From Nilaparvata lugens (taxonomy: Eukaryota > Arthropoda > Insecta > Hemiptera > Delphacidae): a stretch of DNA of 64,000 bases. The translations under genes and the position numbers were made by a program. Below the pieces are notes generated by a model. The model was given only the letters and a program-made list of their open reading frames with translations. It searched no databases and was not told where the DNA came from. Position 1 is the first letter of the stretch. Each line of letters starts with the position of its first letter. This document shows, one piece after another, positions 12,297 through 24,503 of the stretch. The stretch covers positions 51,908,619 to 51,972,618 of the forward strand of contig NC_052510.1 of the NCBI RefSeq assembly GCF_014356525.2, written 5' to 3'.

Positions 12297-14700
12297 CGTT
12301 CAACGACAAAACAGTACTTCGTTCAGAGCCACGTTCACTCACCGATCTCATCGTTCACTCACCGATCAGTGGCTTTGAACTCAACCATTATCTCTCACAA
12401 TATTAGCGGCACATTGTTGCCGTTTTCATAATGATTCTATCAAGAAAGCCCACGATTTATTTCTTTCATACAATTAGCTCACAGGTTCTCTGGCTTCTGT
12501 GGAATCTGGCTGCACTGTACTCCATAAGAACAATGCTGCAATCTAAGGTTTGCACAGACTATAGAAGCTTGTAGAGTTAGAATAATTTTAAGTCTTTGGA
12601 TTTCATATTTCAATTTTAAGTTTTAGATTATTTCATAGATTGAACATTACAGTTATTTAATGAGCGTAACTTTTTTAGATATTTATTGGAGTTTAATTTT
12701 CAGAGCTTCGGGGAGAAATATCATTCAGACTACCTTATTCTATTCTAGTTGAACGTTCCAGTTCAGGATCATAGAAACCACTTCATGATGGAAAATTACT
12801 TCTTCGATAATCAATACTGACAATACAGTTTTTCCCATTATTGTTTCATGTGGTATAGAAATCAAATTCAATAAGCTTCTAAGCTAGAGTATCAAGAGGT
12901 GACCATCTTTTTGCATGGGATAGATGATAAAAACATACTAACGAAAAACATTTCTGGTATTTCTCAACCATCTCGGACTAGCTAACCATTTCCTCATAAC
13001 TAATTTTCAATATAATTTCCTACACAAATAGAAAGATTTCTATTTATGTAGGTATGACATGCAGATACATTCTTAAAGTCATTGAATAGAATACCACACC
13101 CATATATACCCTGCAACTCTAATAATTGCTCCCTCTCTTCTCTCCAGGAAATCTATTGAAAACTCTTTTCATCTTGAGAGACAGAAGTGGGTTCATTTTT
13201 CCATGGAAGAAACATTCACTCTTTCATCTCTAGTGTATGAAACTCAGTTCCAGGTCATAAACCTAATCTTTCATCAGAAGCATTTTCTATATTTCGAAAA
13301 GCAGTTGTAGCATAAAGCTATGTCTAATGCCATGCTGTTACAGCTCTCTTGCACTTCCACTAAGAAATATACGTCAATTGAGGATAATGGACGAGATGCA
13401 TAGTGGAAGATCCTCTTTATTCACTGAGAATTACGTGCTACACATATTTCCTCAGTATACAATAAAATAAAGATAATTAAAAATTGAATAAATATATTTC
13501 AATTTATTTTGATTGAAACTTATCAAACACCCACATCAATATTAATGTGCATTCCAGGATATTCAGGTCAACAGTCAGTTTTAGTTCCAGCTTAATGCTC
13601 TAAACACTCTCTGGAGTAAATGCAGGTCACTGTGATTGCTATAAAAACATCAGAGTACAAAGTGTGAATTATAATTCCACTCGGACAGGGTATTATCTCT
13701 GCAAGTCGAGTAAATCCTCCTCCATCAACTAGACTCAGCTTCATCTAGTATTCGTTGAATCTTTCTCATCCCCTGTGGAATTTATAACTACTATCCACTC
13801 GCTATATGTCTGACAGAAATACTGTTCTAATGCTTTGGATGATTTATGTTATGAATCACTTATATCCTCTTGCTCAGAGGAGAATAAGGGGAAAATACTT
13901 ATCCTGAATTAATCTGTTATATTTCTATGATCGTCATTGTGATCTTCTCCTAAATCTTGTTTGCACTGGATACATTTTTGCAGGTAGGCTGCAGGATTTT
14001 GTGGACCATGAATAATCTAGCAGGCAATTGGGGCACTGATTTGAGCTGAACATTGTCGAATGTGATCTGGATTGTGAAGGCACTGATGTTTCGCGCTTCA
14101 CCAGGTTCAACCGTGCTCTAGCTTATTATGTTGCAATGCAAGACTTGAACTGCGCATGCGCGGCTTTATAGAGCCGGGCGCTACAATTGGTGGCAGCAGC
14201 TTGCTTTTAGAATATTTTATCTTCTCGTGTGAAGTAGACATTAAACTGTTGCGTCTCTTTGGCGTAATATTGCCTTCTGTACTACCAACGTGTAGCCAAG
14301 TGCTTTCTCTCCAGACGCCAGACTATCAATGGGCTACAATTATGAAGGAGGAGATTGCTATAAAGACTAAGTGAAATCTAAAATGCTTTTCTTCTATCAG
14401 CAACCAGCAACTATCAGTTCCTTGGTTAAGAAAGTGATATAATAATCTCACTATCACGACTTGAAATGTTCATTGTTGTTGGAGAAATCCATTATTCCAT
14501 TTCACTTTGACCAATTAACAATTTAAACCCGGAAACGCTGCAAACACGGGAATAGAGTTTTGAGTTTTCCTACTCAGCGTTCTAAAATATTTACATCCTC
14601 TTCTCAAGATTCTTTCTCCAAACATCTTTCTGTCAATCTCCCTCCAATCTCCATGTCTCGTTTAAGGAAATAATAATAATATCGAGTGACCTGGCTGGCT
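12297..14700. other. Intergenic or intronic DNA without a supported gene
   Basis: A 21-bp tandem doublet (CGTTCACTCACCGATC) lies at 12342-12377. Nothing else stands out until the GC-richer patch at 14090-14240, noted separately. Confidence 0.55.
14151..14162 (+). promoter_or_regulatory. NRF1/erect-wing-like palindrome
   Basis: TGCGCATGCGCG matches the palindromic NRF-1 (Drosophila erect wing) binding consensus. It lies in a local GC-rich island with a TTTATAGAG element 3 bp downstream. This resembles a core promoter, but no first exon can be identified. Confidence 0.3.
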
Positions 14701-14707
14701 CAGGTCT

Positions 14708-14790
14708 GGTGTCAGAGTTTTCAGGTCGCAACTGATCAATTTCAGGCCTCTGACATGACCTAACGACTGCTTTTTAGGCAGCTCGTTTAA
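14708..14790 (-). repeat. Second copy of the SINE distal block
   Basis: The segment TTTTCAGGTCGCAACTGATC through TGACCTAACGACTGCTTTTT matches 1745-1810 with a few substitutions, in the same orientation. The tRNA-like head is absent. Confidence 0.6.
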
Positions 14791-15004
14791 GAATGGAGCC
14801 ATTAAGACTCTATGTAGGTAAGTCCAATTGTGAGTCATCACTTGCATAATATGATGATGAGACCAGGTTCTGTAGCTTGCAGAAATATAATATTATACTA
14901 CATGGTAACTAATCCCATATCTTTGGGTTGGCATTATCTATTGTGGTCACATGATCACAACTTGTGCCATACTTCAACAGGTCTTTTCAACAAAGATTCT
15001 GTGT

Positions 15005-16010
15005 TTCTTTTTCTTCTCCTTCTTCTTCTTCTTCTTCTTCTTCTTCTTCTTCCTTCTTCTTCTTCTTCTTCTTCTTCTTTTTATCATTATTATTCTTCTT
15101 CTCCTTCTCCTCCTCCTCCTCTTCCTCCTCCTCCTCCTTTTTCTTCTTCTTCTTCTCCTTCTTCATTTTCTTGTCATCCTTCTTCTCCTTCATCATTTTC
15201 TTCTTCTCCTTCTCCTTTCAAACTTATTTTCTCTGTCATCTTCATGCCATATTCTCTTGTCTTGTTCTTTCCATCATTCTCACCCTTGCTGCAACTCCAT
15301 CCACTCTTCGTCTTCTTATTCTCTCTCACCTTCTCTTTCTCAACATTCTCTTCCAATAATTTTATATTCTTCTTCCTTTTTCAGTTCATTGGTTGTTCTC
15401 CAACACTGCATTCCTCCGACTCTTTTGTCTTCTACGTGTTTTCTCTTCTTCAGTCTTGTTTTTTATGATTTTCTATTCTGCTAGCTGTCCACCATCACCT
15501 CCTTCTCATTATCTTCTTCGTCAATTTCACTCTCACATAATATTTGCGAAAACATTTTGCTCGTTGTTTTCGCATTCTCCTTCCACCTCTTCCCGTCCTT
15601 ATCTACTCTTCTCATTTACTCCCTCTTATTCCCCTCTCCTTTCCCTTCTTTATTCCCTTCACCACCACTTTCCTCTTCTCTCCCATCTCCTCTTGCACTT
15701 TCTCTGTACGGGAACTTTTGACCACAGCTTCTTCTTCTTCTTCTTCTTCTTCTTCTTCTTCTTCTTCTTCTTCTCTTCTTCTTCTTCTTCTTCTTCTTCT
15801 TCTTCTTCTTCTTCTTCTTCTTCTTCTCCTCTTTCCTTTTCTTCTCCTGTCTTCTTCACCTCCTACATGTTCTTCTTCCTCTTCTTCATCTCCTACTCCT
15901 CCTACATGCTCTTCTTCTTCTTTATATCTTCATCAACATCATCATCTTCTTCTCCTTCTTCTCCAGTCTTCTTCTTCTTCTTCTTCTTCTTCATCTTCTT
16001 CTTCTTCTAA
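15005..16010 (+). repeat. CTT/TTC microsatellite blocks
   Basis: Extended (TTC)n and related pyrimidine-only runs occur at about 15007-15200, 15729-15840 and 15905-16008, separated by pyrimidine-rich non-repetitive sequence. The long Ser/Phe/Leu ORFs on this strand and the Glu/Lys ORFs on the other are artefacts of composition and are not called. Confidence 0.9.
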
Positions 16011-16167
16011 AAGATGAGAGCAGCTCCGTATTTATCCAACAAAGTTCACGTCTTTTTTCTCCTCCTGTCTCAAGTTCTCAGCAAAATGTTTTTGCTTCTG
16101 AAAATATTGAGAGAGAGGTGACAATACGATTACCAACAACATGTTTGGTGATACTGATATCACAAAT
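15208..16167 (+). repeat. Left copy of a duplication flanking the assembly gap
   Basis: From CAAACTTATTTTCTCTGTCA (15219) to the gap edge, this segment matches 17950-18669 closely. The shared text includes CTGTACGG(G)AACTTTTGACC and AAAAGATGAGAGCAGCTCCG. The left copy is longer mainly because its TTC tract after the GACCACAGC block is expanded by about 240 bp. Confidence 0.85.
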
Positions 16168-16267
16168 NNNNNNNNNNNNNNNNNNNNNNNNNNNNNNNNN
16201 NNNNNNNNNNNNNNNNNNNNNNNNNNNNNNNNNNNNNNNNNNNNNNNNNNNNNNNNNNNNNNNNNNN
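16168..16267. other. Assembly gap (100 N)
   Basis: Exactly 100 N characters, the conventional placeholder for a gap of unknown size. Confidence 0.99.
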
Positions 16268-17810
16268 ATGTAAGAGAACGGACTAACCTAACAACAATAC
16301 TCGAAATACCTTATTATGAGTAATTCAATCAATTGTGAATTATGTAGGCCTATTATGGAATACTATGTACTCATCGCTTTGTGTATAGGGCGTAACCTTA
16401 TTACAAATAAATTCTATTCTTTTAAATCAAGAGATTGAAGTAGGTAATGCCTATTATGTTTTTTAAGTATAATCTGGATTTGAGTTTATATAACCTAATA
16501 TAGGTTGATTTTATATAACTGAAGTTAAGTTAATTTGTATTATCCTAGTTTATTTTTTTATTCTAACAGCGGTGTAAGTACGGGGATCAACGTACGAATC
16601 CATCATTTCATGGGTTCATGAACGTGTGTTTAAGCCGCTGAGACGCCTCTGAATCGATGGCCGTCCTAGAAGCTTGGGTATGCTGTCTCCTGTCCATCTG
16701 GACGTGTAGAGCTCGATCACCGAGCCTAGATTCAATTTGAAGAAACAGCTATGAGGTAACAACTTTTTTCCAAATTAAACGAACGTCCCAGGAACTCCGG
16801 ATGTGACAAAAGGGTTTTAGTGACGACAGACTATCAATCAATTAAAACGTGCGGAATTAGACTTTTGTTAAATCATAATTTTGAGATATTATTGGGGTAG
16901 ATAGATATTAATTTTATTAATTTGGTTTGAGTAATAGATTTTCGGTTGTATCTTTACATTGAAAAGTGAGGCCATATTTCTCTGTAAGGATCCAGCTGGA
17001 ATTTCAGTTTTCTTTAAATTATAAGTAATTATAATCTTCTAAACTACTAAAAGTTGAATGAGTACATGAATTTTTTAAAGGTCCCTTATTGATTAATTAA
17101 ATTAATGTTTAAAATAATTCTCATCTTAAAGTTTAAGGATCAATGAAGTTTCAAGGACCCTAACCTTTTCTAAATTGTTTTTGATGACATATATTTTTTG
17201 ATATTTTTTTTTAAGGTAGTATACCATGATGTGATACTTGAGGAATGTTTGTCCTTGCAGCTTTCATGATATAAAGATACAGAATAGTTATTATTGGGGG
17301 TCATTAATATTTGATAATGTTTTGATAGTGTTTTTAAAGTCTCCAAGTGTGTTCTAAATTTAATGTTCTAAGAACTTATGAATTTTATGTGGATCTTTTC
17401 TTAACATATGTATGGTTATTTATGATTAACTTTTGAGAATATTTATGATGATTTTTAATTCTTCTTTCTAAAATTAGAGTCCTTTAAGCTTCTTATGATT
17501 CAATCTAAAACGTTTCAATGTAGAGCATACGAGTAGGTTATTACCGTATTATCTATTCAGAGATAACCTTTTATATTTAGTAATTTATTTTGGTTTTCTT
17601 GATGTAATTTGTTTTATTAATTGTTGAATTTAACTGTAAGAGGTGACAATATAGTTGATACCTTCTCTCTATTTCGTTGTCTCTCTTGTCATTTCTGGTT
17701 TCCGTTCTCTAGCACTAGGTATGTTTATCAAGCATCCCTTTATTAAGTTATATTGTGTGTGCTTCTAAATTCTAAATTCAAATTAACTTTCTAAATTCAA
17801 AGCACGGCAC
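16268..17810. other. AT-rich DNA between the gap and the right duplication copy
   Basis: No gene is supported. The stretch is T-rich on the plus strand with many stops in all frames. A modestly GC-richer patch at 16570-16740 (GGGATCAACGTACGAATCCA, then AGCCGCTGAGACGCC) holds no ORF of note. Confidence 0.5.
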
Positions 17811-17818
17811 ACTTCTTA

Positions 17819-18669
17819 TCCTTCTTCTTCTTCTCCTCCTCCTCCTCCTCCTCCTCATCATCCTCCTGCTTCTTGTTGTTGTTCTTCTTCTTCTTCTTCT
17901 TCTTCTTCTTCTTCATCATTTCTTCTCATCCTTCTTTCCTTCATCATTTCTTCTTTCCTCCTCCTTTCAAAACTTATTTTCTCTGTCATCTTCATGCCAT
18001 ATTCTCTTGTCTTGTCTTTCCATCATTCTCACCTTGCTGCAACACCATCCACTCTTCGTCTTCTTATTCTCTCTCACCTTCTCTTTCTTAAACATTCTCT
18101 TCCAATAATTTTATATTCTTCTTCCTTTTTCAGGTACATTGGTTGTTCTCCAACACTGCATTCCTCCGACCTTTTTGTCTCTACGTGTTTTCTCTTCTTC
18201 AGTCTTGTTTTTTATGATTTTCTATTCTGCTAGCTGTCCACCATCACCTCCTTCTCCGCCATCATCTTCTTCGTCAATTTCACTCTCACATAATTTATGT
18301 GAGAAAACATTTTGCTCGTTGTTTTCGCATTCTCCTTCCACCTCATCGGTTCCTTATCTACTCTTCTCATTTACTCCCTCTTATTCCCCTCTCATTGTAC
18401 CCTTCCTTTCCTTCTTCATTCCCTTCACCACCACTTTCCTCTTCTCTACCATCTCCTCTTGCACTTTCTATGTACGGAACTTTTGACCACAGCTTCTTTT
18501 TCTTATTTCTTCTTCTTCTAAAAGATGAGAGCAGCTCCGTATTCATCCAACAAAGTTCATGTCTTTCTCCTCCTTCTGAAGCATGTTCTCATGAAGAAAA
18601 TGTTTTTTCTTCTGAAAATATTGAGAGAGAGGCGACAATACGATTACCAACCACATGTTTGGTGATACT
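17819..18669 (+). repeat. Right copy of the gap-flanking duplication, with CTC/TTC runs
   Basis: CTC and TTC runs at 17820-17920 lead into about 720 bp matching 15208-16161. The two diverge just after CATGTTTGGTGATACT. Its microsatellite following GACCACAGC is only about 40 bp, which supports slippage or array expansion as the main length difference. Confidence 0.85.
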
Positions 18670-19791
18670 TATTTGTTTTTTGACAAATAACATTGGAGCC
18701 TTGTATCAATGAACTCTCTTCGTTGTAATTTATCCAACTAACACTCAAAACATTCAACAAGTTTCACCCCATGACTGTCAACAAGTATACGAAGATCAAT
18801 TAAATGAAAGTTGACAAAATTCATCCTAGAGATCTTCATCATGAGCTACACCTGGAATTAGACAAACACGACAATAATACCAAGGAATTGTGAAGTGGCC
18901 TTCGCTGAGATTGCCACCCTCACGTTTGCTTCAGGCAATTCTCCTCCAGCAACAACTCAACAAACTTTCTTACGTGGGGTTCGCTCCAAAACATCCACGC
19001 ACCGCACTGTACAAACTTGTGGGTAAGCAAAGCTGTATTATTCCAACTCCAAACAGAGCCTTATTAACTCGATTGCTTAAGAAAACAAACAAAGCACCTC
19101 AGCTGGAATATTCATTTTCCCAAGTTTGGAATAAAATACAAACTCTAATGAGCACTGTACTACGATGATCAACCCGACTCTTCTCTACTTAATTCATCTT
19201 CTATCAAGTAATTTTGATCTCTAGATGTGAACAAACTATCAAAAATAACTTCCAGATCTACTCTTTTTCAGAGAATAAATTTAACATGAAATATTCAGAA
19301 TAATTCAGATTTCCTCCAGGCATTCGGAGTTGAACCATGGAAATAGAGAGCTAACATGAGATGAAAGATAAACACCCCAGAAACTCTCATTATTTGCATC
19401 ACTCATAACATATTTTTCTTCTATCAAGTATTCAAATTTTTAATTTATTTTTAAGTAAAACCATTTCGTCTATAGGCTAGTAACGTATGGATGCACCTGT
19501 CAACATAATAATCTTTACTATAATAAAGTAAAGAATTGGCTTATACAAGTACGGGACAGAAAGATTATTTTTGACGCATCTCACGTCTGAAATACTGAAC
19601 TTATTAACTTGAAATTGAGCATATAGATTCTCAATTTATTAATCAAGGATGGTTATAGGCCCATTTTCAAATCTTAAAGACTTTATTACGTCATGTTTTA
19701 AAATAGACCCCCTTGCGGAGCACGGGTTATATGCTACTGCAAGTGAATAATAATATCATAATAATGGAGAATTATTGTATATGTACTGTAT
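18670..19791. other. Intergenic or intronic DNA without a supported gene
   Basis: A 92-codon plus-strand ORF at 18890-19168 is slightly GC-richer than its surroundings and Lys/Arg/Leu-rich, but I recognise no domain and no splice context. The rest is AT-rich with no structure. Confidence 0.45.
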
Positions 19792-19922
19792 ATGATGCAT
19801 CAATGTATGATGTATGATATTATGATGCATCAATGTATGATGTATGATATTATGATGCATCAATGTATGATGTATGATATTATGATGCATCAATGTATGA
19901 TGTATGATATTATGATGTATCA
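19792..19922 (+). repeat. 30-bp minisatellite, about 4.3 copies
   Basis: The unit contains ATGATGCATCAATG followed by TATGATG and TATGATATT, repeated every 30 bp with essentially no divergence except in the last copy (GCATCA becomes GTATCA). Because 30 is divisible by 3 it creates a spurious 10-residue protein repeat in one frame. Confidence 0.95.
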
Positions 19923-20894
19923 ATGCTTAGAATCAATATCATGCCACCTTGTTAGTCAAATTCAATACCTTGCCATTGATTGGAAATTATTCAATATCTC
20001 AATCATTCAACTTCCTCCTCCAATACGATAAGGATTTTCTTGAAGGTGGGAAATTCAGTATGATCTAATTTCCTCTAGTCTTTATTTATATCTTCCTTTT
20101 TGGATAGAACTGCAATGCAGAGCCTGATTACAACTGTTGTGAAACGCTCATCTTAAAACCTTTGTTTATGTTTCAAATTGCTGTTAGAACGAGGAGATAG
20201 TACGGATACTGTATGAGAGTCACGTGCTGGATAGTCGTAGGACTTATCTATGAAAACTCATTAATGGGATAGAGGAGATTGAATGTGAGTGGAGGTATCA
20301 CGAGTCTTGTTGTGCTTCATGGTTCATGAGCTTAAATATTGTAACGAGGAGAAGCAATATCAATAATAGGCAGAGCACGTTGCACGGGGCTCTGTGTAAT
20401 TTGCATATTATCGCATCTTCCTCCCACCCTGTCCCATCAGCCTCCGCGACTATTTCAGACTCTCGCTAATTAATTCACAATCCACGAACTTCGACGCGTC
20501 GCGCTGAGAATTGTGAAACATCATCAAGAATCTGTAGGGCGAAGGAAATTTACGCAACCCGTTGGACGGTAACAGTTTAAGAAAAACCTTTCAGTTTCTA
20601 CAGAATAATTGTTACATATTTTTCACCAAATCAAATATTCTTTTGGAAAGAGGATCAGCAGAGAAAGCAATATCCTAATATATTTTGTTGGGAACTCACC
20701 TCAACTAGCCAGACTACAATCTTCTCCGAAGTATGATACAAACGGCGAGATGGAGTTTCATATAAGGTTCTCCCCACCAATGTAGGTTCACTTTCTGTGT
20801 TTTTCAATCATATTTAGTGCACGTATATTAAGTAGACTATACGAATTTTATTTTTATTGTGTATGATACCCACATGAGCTTTTCGCTTAAGCGT
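19923..20894. other. Intergenic or intronic DNA
   Basis: No gene. Around 20380-20520 is a GC-richer patch with an ATTTGCAT octamer and a CGACGCGTCG palindrome. It could be a regulatory element, but nothing else supports that. Confidence 0.4.
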
Positions 20895-21084
20895 GGGTAA
20901 TGGGAAGTGCGAAAATTTATAAATTATTATTTTTGATTAAAATATAACCTATTAACAGGACTCATGAACAGAGCTATTCGGAGCATGTGGTTTTAAAATA
21001 AAATAATAAATTGTCATACATGTCCCCTAAAACAGGGATATATAGTATAAAATTGATACACATTGTCAAAGACCTTAAAGATAT
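20895..21084 (+). repeat. First part of the foldback-derived tandem array, split by the LTR element
   Basis: GGGTAATGGGAAGTGCG (20895) up to CCTTAAAGATAT (21084) is colinear with the array units that start at 30929, 31423 and 31916. It stops inside a unit exactly where the LTR begins. The rest of this unit resumes at 30621. Confidence 0.9.
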
Positions 21085-23072
21085 TGTAAAGGTATCAAAT
21101 TTGGGTAGATAAAAAGCCCTAACAGAATAATAATAGGTCTAAAAATAAAGTAATTGGCTAATATCGCCAAGCAGATATAATCAAGATAAGATAGCATCAG
21201 CTTGTTCTGGCTAAATGGTACAAGAACTTAAAAAGGATTTGAAGAAAGTTTACTACTCATAAATATATTATTTATAAAATATTTGAAGATTGAGGTTAGG
21301 TAGATGTATTCACAGATCGGTGACCTAGAGATCGATCAAACCGAAGAACGTAGAATCTGACCAAAACCCCTTGGCAGAGCTTTATTGCATTCGGATGGTG
21401 TGCAATGTGAAAAAACACCCGTCCACGTGGCTAATTATTAGTTAGCATGGAATTAATATTAATATATATAATATTAACTAGCATGCAAAGAGCATAAATA
21501 AAAAACCAAATAAAATAATTTAATGTATTCAGGAAATAAGAGTTACCAGGCGCATGAATACCTAATAAAATTTGCATGCACCAATAGTAAAACGGCAGCT
21601 AATAGGCGGCAACTGTGGGCCGATTCAAAAATATTTATATATATTTATATAATTGTAGTAGATTTTGTGTAAAAATTTGTGTAATCTATGTTATCTATAT
21701 GGCTCGAATGCAAAGAAATTATTAATCATATAATCTAAGCAATATTTTGGCATTTTTTGTAAGATCTATTTGAATTTAATGGCGGAGGATTGAGATATTT
21801 AAATTTTATGCTAATTTGAAAGTCGGAAAGAGGATCTGTAAAACTTGAGAAGGAAGAACCAGACTCGCCAGCCAGATGCCACCATAAGAGGACCCCAAAT
21901 AATTTAGAGCGAAGTACCTTATTAATAATTTTGTAAAAAGTTAAAGTTAAAGTAAATTATTAAATTTCTTAAAAGACTTCGTGATGCTATTGTGAAGCAG
22001 AAGTCATTTTTCATTCTTTATTAAATTTATAAACCCCTGGAGGAGACGATTCCGGCTACCATATTCCCGGACCGCATGGAGTGGATCGACATCGGCGGCT
22101 TACAAGAAGATTTTCGACACGTGAGTGATTTAAATTTGAATTTAGTGATGGGCGCCCTAGTGCTTCGAAATAATCTGATGATCAAAGCTAGCTCGCCGAA
22201 AGGGTTATTATAAATTGAGAAGTTAATAAGAGTAATACTTGCGCAAGTAAAAATTAGTATTAAAGGTATCTAATTGAAAGAAAAATATATAGATCAATAT
22301 TTTAGAAATTTCTATTTAATCAAAGGAGTACGAAATCTAGGCTATCAAACGTATGCATACAATATTTAATTTTTGCAATACAATTTGCGATAATTTATCA
22401 TAGTTCTAATTCACTAGATGAATGGCTCTACTATTCCGTCAGGTGCCGAATCTTGCACCCTGAGATAAAAATATATATTCGATACAAATAAATCTACTAA
22501 ATACTAGAGATTTTAATATATAGATATATTTGGATTATTAGTGGCTAATTTATCAAGCTGATCTTAGAGCACATATTTTTGATTGAATTATCCAAGCCGA
22601 CAAGTATTAGCAAGTACATGTCACAGCTACATGCCAAAGAATGCATATGATTTCAAGATAAAGGCACATGGTAATGATTCGTGCCATAAATCTAGAATAT
22701 AAAGTTAGCCTGTGATATTTTTATTGATTTCAAATATTGTTCTATTTTTATAATATATTTTTTTATCGCTCTATATATATTTTTTGCCTCGACTGATCTT
22801 TGCATTATTTGTGTAATATATGTGTAAAATTTTCATGGTGTGCAATTTATTTTATATTCCTCATCTCTATAGTATAAGTATCATTTATATATATATATTT
22901 ATTATTATTGAATTACAAGAGTTATGGAGAAGCCCATATCTAGGCCTATCACGATTTTTTAAGACTGAATACTATTAGAAAACCACGCCCTAATTATATT
23001 AAATCTCATGCTTTACCGACTGATGCCAAGCAGGAGGCTAATCGTTATTTTAATATAAAGAATAACGTGACA
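21085..23072 (+). repeat. 5' LTR
   Basis: This 1988-bp direct repeat has TG…CA ends. Read against the 3' LTR I find seven single-base indels (for example CAAATTTGGG versus CAAATTGGG, and GGAGTGGATC versus GGAGTTGGATC) and no substitution. The net length difference of 5 bp agrees with those indels. It contains several TATA-like stretches, and I cannot locate the U3/R/U5 borders. Confidence 0.95.
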
Positions 23073-23606
23073 TAAAGACATGTCGTGCCAACGTGGGACT
23101 GATGATGAGAGCCAAGCTCATTGAATAATTACTTGAAATTAGGTCAATAACCATAGTGAAAATTATAGATAACTTATACGAGTTGTGAGGAAAACTGGCG
23201 AAGGAATATTTGTATTACTTTTTGGGGAAACAAGAGCTTTAAATAGAGAGTAATTATATGTTTTAAAGAAAATTTTATACTATTAGTACTGTGAAAAATT
23301 ACATGTTTATAGAGAGAGATTATATTTTATAAGCCTAACTGCTATTACTTTCTAGTCAAAAATATATTAGGTGTTTAAGCCGGTTGGAAAATAAGTCGCA
23401 GCCTGTAAACTAGCCAAGAATAAATCAACAAAACATTGAGGGCGCTAGAGCATTGTAAAAAACTTAAGTATAAATACCTGGTTGTAAGAGTATCCAAACA
23501 CATTACACATCACTGTTCACTGTAAGTCCCGGTTGTGTCTCTTTTTTAAGCATTTTCGCTTATCATTTTTATCACTGTTTAATTAGCATTTATCATATTT
23601 GACATA
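23073..23606 (+). other. Untranslated leader of the LTR element, with candidate primer binding site
   Basis: Eight bases after the LTR, TGTCGTGCCAACGTGGGAC (23081-23099) resembles the complement of the tRNA-Lys(CUU) 3' end, but with a mismatch in the terminal TGG and a one-base length difference. It may therefore be degenerate. A TATAAATA at 23469-23476 lies about 130 bp upstream of the first gag ATG (23607). The leader has no ORF of note. Confidence 0.6.
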
Positions 23607-24503
23607 ATGAATCACACTCCCGCAAACTCTGAAGTTTCATATATGTACGGCGGTTGCACAGATCCCACTTTGTCGACTCCGAGCACATCAAACCCCACCA
23701 CGGTAGATGCCAATACGCCACGAGAAAGGGAACCAGGAAGCGTCGGGTCGATAATTTTCGATCCACCAGGTCTGCAACCTCTATCCTCCACTCGAATCGA
23801 CGCCGCTGACACACCATTGAATCAACGGATAGTAGAGATCAATTTTGAAGGGGGCGAGGAGCAGTCTGCAGAACCCGCATCGCCGGAGGCCGAGTCACAC
23901 CTAGGCAAACAGAGTATGTTTTCAACCACAGAACTAGATCCGCTTCAAAAGGTAATAATGGAACAAACGAGTAGCACTTTCAACATTATGTTACAAAAAA
24001 CAATGGATAGTATGATGCAGGAAATTAAAAAGGAGATTGCTACAGTAAAAGAGGAAAATAAACAGACAGTGGAACAGGGCATGAAAGAGACCACAGGCGC
24101 TATAAAATCAGTAGAACAACGGTTGGATAATATTGAAACTAAAGTAGAGAGTCATAGGGAAGAGTTAAAAGCAATGATAACCATACAAAAAGAAAGTCAA
24201 GATAAAGTTACGGCAGGATTATCGGAAAGGTTAGATACGGTTACATGTGAACTCAATGAAAGGATAGACAACTTAAATACACAAATCACTACACCTATTC
24301 AGGATATAACAAATAACATTAAGGCCGATTGCCACCAAGAAATCCACAAACAAATTACCGTTGCCAATCAAAACTTAACAACTACAGTTGACAAAAATAT
24401 TAACAATATTAAAGAAATACAAAACAAACAGATTAATATGTCCACAAAAATGAACCAACTGCAAGGTAGCATCAATCAAAACACTGAAACCTGTAAGCTT
24501 TAA
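23607..24503 (+). CDS. Gag N-terminal part, coiled coil (frame-broken)
   Basis: This 298-codon ORF is the first of the retrotransposon. Residues 1-100 are Ser/Pro/Thr-rich and low in structure. From about residue 110 to the end it is dominated by heptad-like Glu/Lys/Ile/Leu sequence (for example VEQRLDNIETKVESH), indicating a long coiled coil suited to Gag self-assembly. The ORF ends at a TAA just after a TTT run near 24499. The same kind of Gln/Asn/Leu coiled-coil sequence continues in another frame for about 100 bp, so the stop looks like a single-base deletion and not the true Gag end. The ATG at 23607 is the first good start after the leader. Gag identity is inferred from position and from the capsid-like ORF that follows. 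Confidence 0.75.
   Translation: MNHTPANSEVSYMYGGCTDPTLSTPSTSNPTTVDANTPREREPGSVGSIIFDPPGLQPLSSTRIDAADTPLNQRIVEINFEGGEEQSAEPASPEAESHLGKQSMFSTTELDPLQKVIMEQTSSTFNIMLQKTMDSMMQEIKKEIATVKEENKQTVEQGMKETTGAIKSVEQRLDNIETKVESHREELKAMITIQKESQDKVTAGLSERLDTVTCELNERIDNLNTQITTPIQDITNNIKADCHQEIHKQITVANQNLTTTVDKNINNIKEIQNKQINMSTKMNQLQGSINQNTETCKL

Noticed and set aside
14830..16017. Long Ser/Phe/Leu-rich plus-strand ORFs and Glu/Lys-rich minus-strand ORFs
   Set aside because: They follow the TTC/CTT microsatellites in all frames and have no non-repetitive protein content.
23607..24503. Host coiled-coil gene
   Set aside because: It lies between the 5' LTR and the capsid and protease ORFs, and the coiled-coil sequence continues into the next Gag frame.
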